DNA of 19,559 bases. Origin: an uncultured Christensenellaceae bacterium (GTDB lineage: Bacteria > Bacillota > Clostridia > Christensenellales > Borkfalkiaceae). The DNA lies in NCBI GenBank assembly GCA_910589015.1, contig CAJUSA010000022.1, forward strand, positions 3,179 through 22,737. The letters run 5' to 3'. The position numbers and the translations under genes are program-made. The notes beneath the pieces were generated by a model. It did no database searches, was not told the DNA's origin, and saw only the letters and a list, made by a program, of their open reading frames with translations. Below are positions 1 through 7,909 of this stretch, one piece after another. The number at the start of each line of letters is the position of its first letter. The first letter of the stretch is position 1.

Positions 1-290
1 CAACGGGCGCCACAGGCGCCGACGGCGCTACGGGTGTAACCGGTCCTACCGGCGCAACAGGTGCGACGGGCGCCAACGGCGTAACGGGTCCCACGGGGGC
101 AACGGGCGCCACAGGCGCCGACGGCGCTACGGGTGTAACCGGTCCTACCGGCGCCACGGGCGCGACGGGTGCGAACGGCGTAACGGGCCCCACGGGGGCA
201 ACGGGCGCCACAGGCGCCGACGGTGCTACGGGTGTAACCGGTCCTACCGGCGCCACGGGCGCGACGGGTGCGAACGGCGTAACGGGTCCC
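1..290 (+). repeat. 99-bp tandem repeat inside the collagen-like region
   Basis: The string CAACGGGCGCCACAGGCGCC occurs at 1, 100 and 199, so three copies of a 99-bp unit (33 residues, eleven Gly-X-Y triplets) are visible, differing by only a few substitutions. The third copy diverges near 291. The array probably continues upstream of the window. Confidence 0.9.
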
Positions 291-1247
291 ACCGGTCCGA
301 CGGGCGCAAACGGTGCCGCTGGCGCAACGGGTCCGACAGGTGCAAACGGTGCCGACGGTGCAGTCGGTCCCACAGGTGCCACGGGCGCCAACGGTGCAAC
401 CGGACCGACGGGCGCAAACGGCGCGACCGGTGCAACGGGTGTGACCGGCCCCACAGGCGCGACGGGTGCCACAGGCGCAACGGGCGCAACGGGCGTAGCA
501 GGTCCCACGGGCCCGACGGGCGCAAACGGTGCCGACGGTGCAGTCGGTCCCACAGGCCCCACGGGGGCAACGGGCGCCAACGGTGCAACCGGCCCGACGG
601 GCGCGATCGGCGCGACGGGCGCGACGGGTTTAACAGGTGCGACAGGTCCGATCGGCGCAACCGGCCCCACGGGTGCCAACGGCGGAACGGGCCCTACGGG
701 TGCAGTCGGTCCGACAGGTGCCACAGGTGCAACAGGCGCGACGGGACCCACGGGCGCGACGGGTCCCACCGGTACGGTCGGCGCAACGGGTTTAACGGGC
801 GCGACCGGTCCTACCGGCACGGCAAATCTGAACGCATACGGCGGACTTTATAACGCCACGCCCCAGACGCTCAACCTGACGATCGGCGGCACGACGCAGT
901 TGCCCCTTGCCGCGACCATGCCCTTGAAAAACGTGACGTACACGCCCGCCAACAGCATCACCGCCACGGCGGCAGGCGTATACGAGATCAATTACTACAC
1001 CAACGTATCGGCGGCGCTCGGCACGACCGTAACGCTGGCGGTACGCCGAAACGGAACGGCGATTCCGCAGGCAACGTTGTCGCGCGTCCTGTCGGTCGGC
1101 GTCGCCTCGATTTACAACGGCAGTTTCATCATTGCGTTGAACGCGGGCGACGTCATCGATATGGCGATCTCGGCACTGCTCGCCGTGGGCATTACGCTGG
1201 GCAGCGGCGTAAATACCACGTTGACGATCAAACAGATTGACGCGTAA
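1..1247 (+). CDS. Collagen-like surface glycoprotein, BclA-type C-terminal domain (5' partial)
   Basis: The reading frame (first full codon at base 3) is open from the window edge, so the true start lies outside. About 275 residues are uninterrupted Gly-X-Y triplets, mostly GPT, GAT, GAN, GAD and GVT, rich in Thr at Y. That is the composition of bacterial collagen-like stalks, which trimerise and are often O-glycosylated on Thr. The last ~140 residues, from about base 826, are a non-collagen beta-rich domain (start ANLNAYGGLYN, end TLTIKQIDA) resembling the C1q/TNF-like trimerising tip of BclA and related exosporium or surface proteins. No sorting signal or membrane segment is visible at the C-terminus; any anchor would be at the missing N-terminus. 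A GTG inside the repeat (441) could be mistaken for a start but is only a Val codon. A terminator and a glycosyltransferase gene follow. Family assignment is firm; location (spore surface or cell wall) is inferred. Confidence 0.9.
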   Translation, partial: TGATGADGATGVTGPTGATGATGANGVTGPTGATGATGADGATGVTGPTGATGATGANGVTGPTGATGATGADGATGVTGPTGATGATGANGVTGPTGPTGANGAAGATGPTGANGADGAVGPTGATGANGATGPTGANGATGATGVTGPTGATGATGATGATGVAGPTGPTGANGADGAVGPTGPTGATGANGATGPTGAIGATGATGLTGATGPIGATGPTGANGGTGPTGAVGPTGATGATGATGPTGATGPTGTVGATGLTGATGPTGTANLNAYGGLYNATPQTLNLTIGGTTQLPLAATMPLKNVTYTPANSITATAAGVYEINYYTNVSAALGTTVTLAVRRNGTAIPQATLSRVLSVGVASIYNGSFIIALNAGDVIDMAISALLAVGITLGSGVNTTLTIKQIDA

Positions 1248-1263
1248 CCTTTTGCAAAAAAAT

Positions 1264-1294
1264 GCCGACGGAGTTTCTCCGTCGGCTGATTTTT
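1264..1294 (+). terminator. Intrinsic terminator after the collagen-like gene
   Basis: A perfect 10-bp stem (GCCGACGGAG at 1264-1273, CTCCGTCGGC at 1277-1286) with a TTT loop is followed by TGATTTTT. It starts 17 bases after the stop codon and ends directly at the ribosome site of the next gene. Confidence 0.85.
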
Positions 1295-1305
1295 GAGGTG
1301 AATTC

Positions 1306-2379
1306 ATGATAACATTATCGCTTTGCATGATCGTAAAAGACGAAGAATCGGTGCTTGCGCGCTGTTTAGACAGCGTAAAAGATTGCGTCGACGAAATCGT
1401 GATCGCCGACACGGGTTCCGCCGATCGCACCAAAGAGATCGCCCGACGCTACACGAAACACATTTACGATTTCCCCTGGCGCGACGACTTTGCCGCGGCG
1501 CGCAATTTCGCGCTGTCAAAAACAAGCGGGGATTACTGGCTATGGCTGGACGCCGACGACTGCCTTTCCCCCGAACACGCCGAAAAACTCGTCGCGCTCA
1601 AAAGCGTGCTCGAAACGCAGTCGCCCGATATGGTGATGTGCCTTTACGACACGGCGTTCGACGAAGAAGGCGCGCCCCTCACCACGTTCTACCGCGAACG
1701 CATCATGAAACGCAGCGCCGATTTTTGCTGGGTCGGCAGAGTGCACGAATGCGTGGCGCCGCGCGGAAAAATCGTGCAAGCGGATATGCACGTCTTTCAT
1801 CTCTCGAGCGACAAGCCGCGGGGCGCGCGCAACCTGCATATCTACCAGAAATGGGCGGCGGAAGAAACGCTCGGCAGCCGCGATCTGTTTTATTACGGCC
1901 GCGAACTCTTTTACAACCGCCTTTACACCGAGGCGGAAGCAATCCTGCGAGCCATGCTGCGTTGCGACGGGTGGCACGTCAATCAGATCGAGGCGTGTAA
2001 AATTTTGGCGCTCTGTTACGCCGAACAGAGCAAAAGCGAACAAGCCAAGCAGGCGTTGCTGCAAAGTTTTTTATACGGTCTGCCGCGGGCGGGCGTGTGC
2101 TGTGAACTTGCGAAACTCTTCCAAAGAGATAACAAACTGCAAGAGGCGGCTTTCTGGTACGAAACCGCGCGCGCCTGCCGCGACCACAGCGCCGAGGGCG
2201 ACTTCGAATCGCCCGAATGCCGCACCTATGTGCCGCTTGTCGAGCTCACATGCTGTTATTACGCGCTCGGGCAAACCGAAAAGGCGTTATTCTTCCATAA
2301 AGAAGCGGAACGGCTCTTTCCGAACCGCCCCGCCGTTCAATTCAACCGCACGTTCTTCGAAAAAGCCCGGTTGCTTTGA
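1306..2379 (+). CDS. GT2-family glycosyltransferase with C-terminal TPR-like region
   Basis: This 357-residue protein begins with a GT-A fold signature: SLCMIVKDEE near residues 5-14, DTGSADRT at 35-42 (nucleotide-binding) and the metal-binding DXD-type motif LDADD at 81-85. It resembles SunS-like and other family 2 transferases that move sugars from nucleotide-sugars to peptides or glycans. Residues ~185-357 are alpha-helical, with TPR-like segments such as YNRLYTEAEAILRAML, as in many protein O-glycosyltransferases. No membrane segment or signal peptide is seen, so it is probably cytoplasmic. GAGGTG five bases before the ATG supports this start. It sits 58 bases after the Thr-rich collagen-like gene, so that protein is the obvious acceptor. 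In C. difficile the glycosyltransferase gene sgtA lies beside bclA3 in the same way. Acceptor and sugar are inference. Its stop codon directly abuts the stop of the convergent ATPase gene. Confidence 0.85.
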   Translation: MITLSLCMIVKDEESVLARCLDSVKDCVDEIVIADTGSADRTKEIARRYTKHIYDFPWRDDFAAARNFALSKTSGDYWLWLDADDCLSPEHAEKLVALKSVLETQSPDMVMCLYDTAFDEEGAPLTTFYRERIMKRSADFCWVGRVHECVAPRGKIVQADMHVFHLSSDKPRGARNLHIYQKWAAEETLGSRDLFYYGRELFYNRLYTEAEAILRAMLRCDGWHVNQIEACKILALCYAEQSKSEQAKQALLQSFLYGLPRAGVCCELAKLFQRDNKLQEAAFWYETARACRDHSAEGDFESPECRTYVPLVELTCCYYALGQTEKALFFHKEAERLFPNRPAVQFNRTFFEKARLL

Positions 2380-4464
2380 TTATAATTTTGCACGCATGCG
2401 CAGGGAATTGATGACGGCGAGCAGCATCACGCCCGTATCGCCGAGCACCGCCGCCCACAGCGGCAGGATCCCCGCCACCGAAAGCGCCATAAGCGCAACC
2501 TTGACCGCAATCGAAAACACGATATTCTGCGCAACGATTTTGCGTGTTTTTTTCGCGCCCTTCACGGCTTTGGGCAGCGCGGTAAGACTATCGGACGCCA
2601 GCACGAAATCGCTCGCCTCGATCGCCGCGTCGCTGCCCAGCCCGCCCATGGCGACCGAAACGTCGCTTTCCGCCATGACGGGGGTATCGTTGATCCCGTC
2701 GCCGACGTAGAGCAGAGTGCCCTGCGCTTTGAGTTCGCCCGCCCGCACGACCTTCTGTTCGGGCAAAAGTTCGGTGCAGATTTCATCGACGGGAAGATTT
2801 TGCAATGCGGCGTTCGCCCGCTCGCGCGAATCGCCCGTGAGCACGGCGATTTTTTCCACGCCGACGCGTTTGAGTCCGTTGAGCGCCTCGGCGGCGTTTG
2901 CGCGCACGCAATCCTCGATTTCCACGCAACCGAGATATTTTCCCTCTTCCGCAACGTACACGACGAGGTGCGCACTCTCTTTTTCCATCGGTTCCACGCC
3001 GTTCTCGCGCAACAGCCGCGCACTGCCGATCAGAACCTGTTTCCCGTCGATAACGGCGCGCAATCCCCTGCCCGCGACCTCTTCCACGCGTTCGGCGGCT
3101 TTGGCATCGCTCTGCGCGAACGCCTGCGCCAAGGGGTGCGAGGAAGCGCGTTCCGCACGCGCCGCCAACTCATACACGCGGTCGCCGCCCTCGACGGCAG
3201 CCACCGTAAACTTCCCTTCGGTCAACGTGCCCGTTTTATCGAACGCGGCACATTTTACTTTGGCAAGCTCGTCTAAATACACCGCGCCTTTCGTAAGAAC
3301 GCCATGGCGGGCAAGCGTACCCACGCCCGCAAAATAGGTGAGCGGCACCGAAATGATGAGCGCGCACGGGCAGGAAATAACGAGAACATCGAGCGCGCGG
3401 TAGATCCACGTCTGCCAGAGCGCGGCGTCCTGCATGCCGAGAATAAGCGGCGGCAGTACGGCGAGCAACAGCGCGATCGCTACCACGATCGGCGTGTAAA
3501 TACGCGCAAACTTCGTAATGAATTTTTCGGGTTTCGCCTTTTTTGCCGCGGAATTTTCGACCAGATCGAGAATTTTCGCCACGGCGCTTTCCGATACGGG
3601 ACGAATGACTTCGGCTTTCACGGCGTCGCCGACGTTGACGCAACCCGAAAGAATCTCGTCGCCCGTTTTCGCCTCTTTGTAATACGATTCGCCCGTCACC
3701 GATTTCGTATCGAACGACGACGGCGCAAGCAAGCGGCAGTCCGCGCTCACGCGGTCGCCCTTGCGCAACAGCACGGTATCGCCCGCGCGCAGATCGTCGG
3801 GGTCGATTTCGCGTTGCGTATCCCCTTCGACGAGAACGGCGGTATCGCTTTTGAGTTCCATAAGTTTTTCGATCGCACCGCGCGACGACCCCACGGCGAC
3901 CGACTGTAAAAATTCGCCGATCTGATAGAGGATCATCACGATGGCGCCTTCCATGCTCTCGCCGATCGCAAACGCGCCCGCCGCCGCGATCGTCATCAGC
4001 AGATTTTCGTCGAGCAGAACGCTCGGATGAAACCCGCCGCGAAACATGCGCGGGAAATTCGTTATTACCTTCCAAACAACCGACCAGCCCGCACTTGCGA
4101 ACGCGGCAAGATACAAGCCCAGCGGCAACCATTTTTCCCAGCCGCCACGATCGCCGTACCCCATAAGATCGAGCACGAGGGCGGGGACGAAAAACAACAG
4201 GGAAAGAGCGATCGAAAGGATCTCTTTTAAGCGGCTTTCCTTCTTTTTCGGCGCATTGCCGTCGATTATTTCCACTTCTTCAAAATGGGATATCGCATAA
4301 ATCGCCTTTTCAAGCGCCTCATCGTTTTCATATTGCAGACTGACGCGCTGCCCCACGAAATCGACCGACGGTTCCGCGATCCCCTTGATTTTTTCCAACT
4401 CTTCCTGCAATTCCGCCGCGCAGGCCGCGCAGTCTAAATTTGCGATTTTAATTCTTTTTTGCAT
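2380..4464 (-). CDS. cadA: Heavy-metal translocating P1B-type ATPase (Zn/Cd/Pb exporter)
   Basis: This is a 694-residue membrane pump exporting divalent metal. It has an N-terminal HMA domain with LDCAAC (Cys12, Cys15), transmembrane helices, the actuator TGES near 257, and the ion-binding CPC in SCPCALIISVPL (365-367). The phosphorylation site is DKTGTLT (Asp409), followed by the SHP motif near 442-444, GDGIND and a last-helix segment GDTGVMLLAVINSLRM. The aspartate there, together with CPC, is typical of the Zn/Cd/Pb subgroup rather than the Cu subgroup. I chose the ATG at 4464 because GAAGGAG sits five bases upstream; a start 10 codons earlier has no such site. It follows the ArsR/SmtB repressor gene on the same strand and is probably expressed from its metal-regulated promoter. 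Its 3' end touches the convergent glycosyltransferase gene without any terminator between them. Confidence 0.93.
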   Translation of the reverse strand: MQKRIKIANLDCAACAAELQEELEKIKGIAEPSVDFVGQRVSLQYENDEALEKAIYAISHFEEVEIIDGNAPKKKESRLKEILSIALSLLFFVPALVLDLMGYGDRGGWEKWLPLGLYLAAFASAGWSVVWKVITNFPRMFRGGFHPSVLLDENLLMTIAAAGAFAIGESMEGAIVMILYQIGEFLQSVAVGSSRGAIEKLMELKSDTAVLVEGDTQREIDPDDLRAGDTVLLRKGDRVSADCRLLAPSSFDTKSVTGESYYKEAKTGDEILSGCVNVGDAVKAEVIRPVSESAVAKILDLVENSAAKKAKPEKFITKFARIYTPIVVAIALLLAVLPPLILGMQDAALWQTWIYRALDVLVISCPCALIISVPLTYFAGVGTLARHGVLTKGAVYLDELAKVKCAAFDKTGTLTEGKFTVAAVEGGDRVYELAARAERASSHPLAQAFAQSDAKAAERVEEVAGRGLRAVIDGKQVLIGSARLLRENGVEPMEKESAHLVVYVAEEGKYLGCVEIEDCVRANAAEALNGLKRVGVEKIAVLTGDSRERANAALQNLPVDEICTELLPEQKVVRAGELKAQGTLLYVGDGINDTPVMAESDVSVAMGGLGSDAAIEASDFVLASDSLTALPKAVKGAKKTRKIVAQNIVFSIAVKVALMALSVAGILPLWAAVLGDTGVMLLAVINSLRMRAKL

Positions 4465-4490
4465 AATTACTCCTTCTTTGTTTTCGTAAA

Positions 4491-4645
4491 ACAAGATCCT
4501 TCGACTGCGCTCAGGCTGACAAGTTCGTTATCATACCACGCCCTCTGTCATTCCAAGCGCAGCCCCTCTGTCATTCCGAGCGCAGCCCCTCTGTCATTCC
4601 GAGCGTAGCCATTCCGTCATTCCGAGCGTAGCCGAGGAATCTCAA
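4491..4645. repeat. Dispersed-type palindromic repeat with four tandem 23-bp units
   Basis: Between arsR and the ATPase gene lie four 23-bp units starting at 4546, 4569, 4592 and 4615, with core TGTCATTCC(G/A)AGCG(C/T)AGC. The opposite-strand version begins at 4494 (AAGATCCTTCGACTGCGCTC reads as the inverted complement). The core resembles a repeat seen in intergenic regions of many unrelated bacterial genomes. The last unit runs into the arsR stop codon. Confidence 0.8.
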
Positions 4646-4989
4646 ACCTTGCACGAAATATGCGCGCAGGCAAGTTCGAGCACCGCCAGAACGTGCGCGT
4701 CGGCAATCGAATAGACGATATTCTGCCCGTCGCGCCGCGCTTTGATCATACGCCCTTCGCGCATGATCCTCAGCTGATGGGAAACGGCGCTCTGCGTGCC
4801 CCCCACCGCCTCGACGATGTGATAAACGCACATTTCGCCCTGCCTGAGCGCAAGCAAAATTTTAAGGCGCGACGGCTCGCAAAGCGTTTTGAACGAACGC
4901 GCAATCTCGGCGATCTGTTCCTCTTCGGGCATATTCTCTTTGGCGCGTAACGCCGATGCGGCGTGCTCATCTTCGTGCGTGCAATCCAT
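4642..4989 (-). CDS. ArsR/SmtB-family metal-responsive repressor
   Basis: A 115-residue winged-helix repressor. The recognition helix region reads GGTQSAVSHQLRIMREG (63-79), followed by the beta wing (IKARRDGQNIVYSI). Two metal-site signatures are visible. The alpha-5 site fits D-x-H-x10-H (Asp97, His99, His110) plus Cys113, the Zn-sensing layout of SmtB and CzrA. The N-terminal Cys3, His5, His9 with Cys54 and His57 (EMCVYHI) resembles the alpha-3N thiolate site of CadC, used for Cd/Pb. Metal binding should release DNA and derepress this gene and the downstream ATPase. The ATG is preceded by GAGGTGA. A palindromic operator overlaps the predicted -10 element. The gene ends within the repeat block, so its last residues may have been reshaped by that insertion. 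Confidence 0.93.
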   Translation of the reverse strand: MDCTHEDEHAASALRAKENMPEEEQIAEIARSFKTLCEPSRLKILLALRQGEMCVYHIVEAVGGTQSAVSHQLRIMREGRMIKARRDGQNIVYSIADAHVLAVLELACAHISCKV

Positions 4990-5005
4990 AACTCACCTCT
5001 ATATC

Positions 5006-5031
5006 AATATATGAATGATTGTTCATATATT
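5006..5031. promoter_or_regulatory. ArsR/SmtB-type operator
   Basis: A perfect 10-bp inverted repeat, AATATATGAA (5006-5015) and TTCATATATT (5022-5031), is separated by six bases. The ATATGAA...TTCATAT form matches known ArsR/SmtB operators. It overlaps the predicted -10 and start site of the arsR promoter, which fits autorepression. Confidence 0.8.
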
Positions 5032-5055
5032 ATCACAAAGAAAAAACGCTGTCAA
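5027..5055 (-). promoter_or_regulatory. SigA-type promoter of the arsR-ATPase unit
   Basis: Read on the minus strand: -35 TTGACA (5050-5055, perfect), a 17-base spacer and -10 TAATAT (5027-5032, 4/6). The -35 box lies in the loop and stem of the upstream terminator hairpin, so the two signals share DNA. Confidence 0.65.
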
Positions 5056-5063
5056 GCGTTTTT
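5041..5063 (-). terminator. Intrinsic terminator of feoA-feoB-rluA
   Basis: A 9-bp stem (AAAAACGCT at 5042-5050, AGCGTTTTT at 5055-5063) has a four-base loop and, on the minus strand, continues into a T6 run. It lies eight bases after the rluA-type stop codon. Confidence 0.75.
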
Positions 5064-5071
5064 CGGAAATT

Positions 5072-5875
5072 TTATAAATTTTTTTCGGACGCGAACGCTC
5101 TGCCGTCGAGGTAGGCAAGCACGCCGCGATCGTGCAACGTCAGCTCTTTTGCGATCAGCCGTTGACGGGTTGCGTGAAATTTGCGGTTGATCTCTTGGTT
5201 TCCGTATTTTTCATCGCCGAGCACAGGGTGGGCAAGGTAGGCGAGATGGGCGCGGATCTGGTGCGTTTTGCCCGTGTGTAACGTGACTTTCAGTAAACTC
5301 AGCTCGCCACGCTCTTCGAGCAGCCCGTATTCGGTTACGATCTTCTCGCCCTTGTCTTTGGTGATCTTCACGCGGGCGGCACGCTCGTCTTTGAGCAGGC
5401 ACGCCTCTTCCACGGCATGGCGTTGTTCCATTTTTCCGCATACAAGCGCATGATAAATTTTTTCCACGCGTTTCGCGCGAAACGCCGCAAGCAACGCGCC
5501 GTTGCTTGATTCGTTGCAGGCAAAGATCATCACCCCCGCCGTGTTGCGGTCAAGACGGTGCACGAAATAACACTCCCCCTCTTCCGCAAGCGCGGAAAAT
5601 ACCGCCTCGGAATTAACGCCGCTCTCTTTATCGACCACGACGACGTTCTCGTCGCGGTATAAAACCGAAAACGCCTGTTTTTCGCGCTGCGCCGCCGTCA
5701 GGAAATAACTGACGCTGTCGCCCGCTTGCAGGGGGATATCCCGCCCCACGCGTTCGCCGTTGACGCGGATCTCGCGCGCTTTCAGAAGCGCGCGGAAACA
5801 GAACGAAGCCTGCGCGCAATGATTATCGGTGAAGTCTTTGAGACTTTGATTTTCGGTTACGGTGTAACTTTTCAC
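5072..5875 (-). CDS. RluA-family rRNA/tRNA pseudouridine synthase
   Basis: A 267-residue enzyme that isomerises specific uridines in RNA to pseudouridine. It has an N-terminal S4-like RNA-binding segment (about 15-60, ALLKAREIRVNGERV), then the catalytic domain with HRLDRNTAG (106-114; catalytic Asp109) and the late motifs KVTLHTGKTHQIRAHL and LGDEKYG typical of RluA/RluD. Which RNA site it modifies cannot be told. The start is GTG at 5875: residue 2 onward (KSYTVTENQSLKDF) matches the family N-terminus and GAGG lies eight bases upstream. It overlaps the 3' end of feoB by 53 bases, so it is probably translationally coupled and co-transcribed, although no functional link to iron uptake is known. 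Confidence 0.9.
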   Translation of the reverse strand: MKSYTVTENQSLKDFTDNHCAQASFCFRALLKAREIRVNGERVGRDIPLQAGDSVSYFLTAAQREKQAFSVLYRDENVVVVDKESGVNSEAVFSALAEEGECYFVHRLDRNTAGVMIFACNESSNGALLAAFRAKRVEKIYHALVCGKMEQRHAVEEACLLKDERAARVKITKDKGEKIVTEYGLLEERGELSLLKVTLHTGKTHQIRAHLAYLAHPVLGDEKYGNQEINRKFHATRQRLIAKELTLHDRGVLAYLDGRAFASEKNL

Positions 5876-7604
5876 CCTTTTTTCCTCGGATCAGTATTAA
5901 AATCAACGCCAACAGAACGGGCACCAACAACACGAACGCCCCGCCTGTTAAGGCAAAATAGGTAAAATAACAGGCGAGAAGCGCGCTGCCCGTCTGCATG
6001 AGCGCGTACAAAAGCGCTCGTTTTACGCCTACCTCTTTGCCCGTCGCCGCGATCGCCGCCACGCAGGGCGAACAGGTCAAAACAAACACCGAAAACGCAA
6101 ACGCGCTTTGCGGCGAATACGGGAAGGTTTCATAGAACATGGCGAGCGCGCCCGCAATGTTTTCTTTGGCGATCAAGCCCGAAAAGGCGCAGTAAGCGAT
6201 CCGCCAGTCGTTCATGCCCGCAGGCGCAAACACAAACGAGAACACCGAACAGATCTTTGCGAGCATGCTCTCTTCCTGCGCGACAAGACGGAAAGAAAAG
6301 TCGAACGACGAAAGCAACCAGGAAAACAGAAAAAACGCAAGAACGACGGTCGTCACCTTTATTATAAACTGTTTGAGCTGAAAGAGCAAGGTTTTTGCGA
6401 CGAAAAGCGGGCGGGGAATCTGCAACGGCGCCAACTCGAGCACGAAGGGCGGCGTATCGCGTTTGAGAAACACCGAAACGCCCGCGCCGATCCCCACCCC
6501 GAGCGCATAGAGCAGCACAACGCTTAAAAACGGGTTGGGAAAGAACGACGCCGACAGCGTGAGAAAGACGGGCAGCTTGGCGCTGCACGCGATATAGGGC
6601 AGGCAAAGAATGGTGCGCCTCTGAACGCGTTTATCGTCGAGCGAGCGCGTCGACGCCACCGCGGCGGCGGTACAGCCGAATCCTAACAGCAACGAAAACA
6701 CCGCCCTTCCGCTCAGACCGATCTTCGAGCAGATCCCGTCGCAAAGCACGGCAAGGCGCGAAAACAGTCCGCTCTCTTCGAGAACGATCAAAAACGTATA
6801 CAACAGCGCAATCTGCGGCAGGAAACAGAGCACGCCGCCCAAACCGCTCAAAATACCGTCGCACAGAAAACTGCGCAGAACGGGCGAGGAAACGCCCTCG
6901 GCTTTGCCCGAGAGAAATTCGCAGAAGAACCGCTCGACCAAACCTTTCAAAAAGTCGCCGGGGCCGCAGCGCGCAAAGGTGAGGAAGAACGCCGCAAACA
7001 GCAACACAAAGAACAGCGGCAAGGAAAACCAGCCGTTGAGCAGCAGACGGTCGGCTTTGGAAAGCCCGATTTTGGGCGGTGTGAAAATATCCGCAAGATC
7101 GCCCTTCCCCGCATAGGTTTTGGGCGCGGCGAGAAATGCCTCGATTTGCTTTCTGAGCGCACGGTTGCCCTTGTCCGCGTCGATCACGTCGATTTTCAAA
7201 CGGCGGGCAAGTTCATCCGCGTCGATTTTTCCGCCCGCCCGCTCGAACGCACGGCGCTTCGTCAAAACGAGCGCGGCTTTTCTGCCCTTGCACAAGGCGG
7301 CAAAAAGCGGTAAGGCGCGCGCGAGCGTGGCGCATTCCGAAACGAAAAGAACATGATCGCCCGCATGCGCGCGCACATAATCGCGGGCGTAAAGCTCTTC
7401 CATGCTCGTCCCTTCCACGCTGTAAATACCGGGGAGATCGCACACTGTAACGCGTTTTCCGCCGATTTTCGCCTTGCCCTCGAGCGCGCCGACCGTTACG
7501 CCGTGCCAGTTGCCCACGCGCGCATGTCCGTGTGTGAGCGCGTTAAACAGCGTGCTCTTCCCCGCGTTGGGATTGCCGACAAGCAGGATCTTCACGTCTT
7601 CCAT
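5823..7604 (-). CDS. feoB: Ferrous iron transporter FeoB, with degenerate G-domain motifs
   Basis: A 593-residue polytopic membrane protein taking up Fe(II). The N-terminal G domain has G1 GNPNAGKS (10-17), a G2/switch region NWHGVT (32-37, usually NWPGVT) and G3 DLPG (56-59). The G4 NxxD position instead reads TKRR (115-118), without the guanine-selecting Asp, and the G5 region is also unusual. The membrane part keeps the Gate signatures GFGC (followed by TAAA instead of the common NVPA), IACSAKLPVF, DWRIAYCAFSGLIAKE and CSPCVAAIAATGKE. I start at the ATG at 7604, which gives MEDVKILLVGNPNAGKS. A longer open frame to 7844 runs antisense-like through feoA and has no FeoB character. The start overlaps the end of feoA by 13 bases. 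The protein is shorter than the usual ~650-770 residues. GTP selectivity may be lost, but transport function is still likely. Confidence 0.9.
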   Translation of the reverse strand: MEDVKILLVGNPNAGKSTLFNALTHGHARVGNWHGVTVGALEGKAKIGGKRVTVCDLPGIYSVEGTSMEELYARDYVRAHAGDHVLFVSECATLARALPLFAALCKGRKAALVLTKRRAFERAGGKIDADELARRLKIDVIDADKGNRALRKQIEAFLAAPKTYAGKGDLADIFTPPKIGLSKADRLLLNGWFSLPLFFVLLFAAFFLTFARCGPGDFLKGLVERFFCEFLSGKAEGVSSPVLRSFLCDGILSGLGGVLCFLPQIALLYTFLIVLEESGLFSRLAVLCDGICSKIGLSGRAVFSLLLGFGCTAAAVASTRSLDDKRVQRRTILCLPYIACSAKLPVFLTLSASFFPNPFLSVVLLYALGVGIGAGVSVFLKRDTPPFVLELAPLQIPRPLFVAKTLLFQLKQFIIKVTTVVLAFFLFSWLLSSFDFSFRLVAQEESMLAKICSVFSFVFAPAGMNDWRIAYCAFSGLIAKENIAGALAMFYETFPYSPQSAFAFSVFVLTCSPCVAAIAATGKEVGVKRALLYALMQTGSALLACYFTYFALTGGAFVLLVPVLLALILILIRGKKGEKLHRNRKSKSQRLHR

Positions 7605-7822
7605 ATCTTGATCCCCGCCGCCGTTTCGAAGTCGATCGCCGCCTTCGTTCCGCTGCGCACCGCTTGCAGCACGAACACCTTTTTCCTGCGGGAAATTTTG
7701 AGCATGCTCAGTTTTTCCCCCGTATAAATCCCGAGCGCACGCAACCGCTCTTTTGTGAGCAGCGCCGTCTGTACGGTGAGCACCACCGCACTTTCGCCCC
7801 GTTTCAATTCGTTTAAGGTCAT
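7592..7822 (-). CDS. feoA: FeoA, SH3-like iron transport accessory protein
   Basis: A 76-residue cytoplasmic protein with the FeoA pattern: MTLNELKRGESAVV at the start, RLRALGIYTGEKL in the middle and the final strand around AAIDFETAAGIKI. FeoA is required for FeoB activity and probably binds its G domain. The next gene is feoB, overlapping by 13 bases. The start is set by homology; no convincing Shine-Dalgarno precedes it (the bases before ATG read CATTAACGT). No clear promoter fits between it and the galK terminator, so low-level read-through or an atypical promoter is possible. Confidence 0.92.
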   Translation of the reverse strand: MTLNELKRGESAVVLTVQTALLTKERLRALGIYTGEKLSMLKISRRKKVFVLQAVRSGTKAAIDFETAAGIKIWKT

Positions 7823-7858
7823 ACGTTAATGAATGCAAAAACAAGGCGAAATATGCCG

Positions 7859-7896
7859 AAAAAAATCACCCCTGCGCGTTGCAGGGGCTTTTTTTG
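7859..7896 (-). terminator. Terminator after galK, bidirectional form
   Basis: The stem CCCCTGC (7869-7875) and GCAGGGG (7881-7887) is flanked by an A7 run on the left and a T7-8 run on the right, so it can end transcription in either direction. On the minus strand it lies 22 bases after the galK stop and separates the gal operon from feoAB. Confidence 0.85.
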
Positions 7897-7909
7897 TTCA
7901 AAGTATAAA

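Noticed and set aside
1..660. Long minus-strand ORF opposite the collagen repeats
   Set aside because: Arg/Pro/Leu-rich shadow of the Gly-X-Y repeat; no start context.
3236..4132. Long Arg-rich frame inside the ATPase gene on the same strand
   Set aside because: Shadow frame of a well-supported P-type ATPase.
4546..4640. CRISPR-like array of four short repeats
   Set aside because: The units are contiguous with no spacers, and no cas genes are present.
7605..7844. 80-codon N-terminal extension of FeoB
   Set aside because: It runs through feoA in another frame, lacks FeoB or FeoA character, and the ATG at 7604 gives the standard FeoB start.
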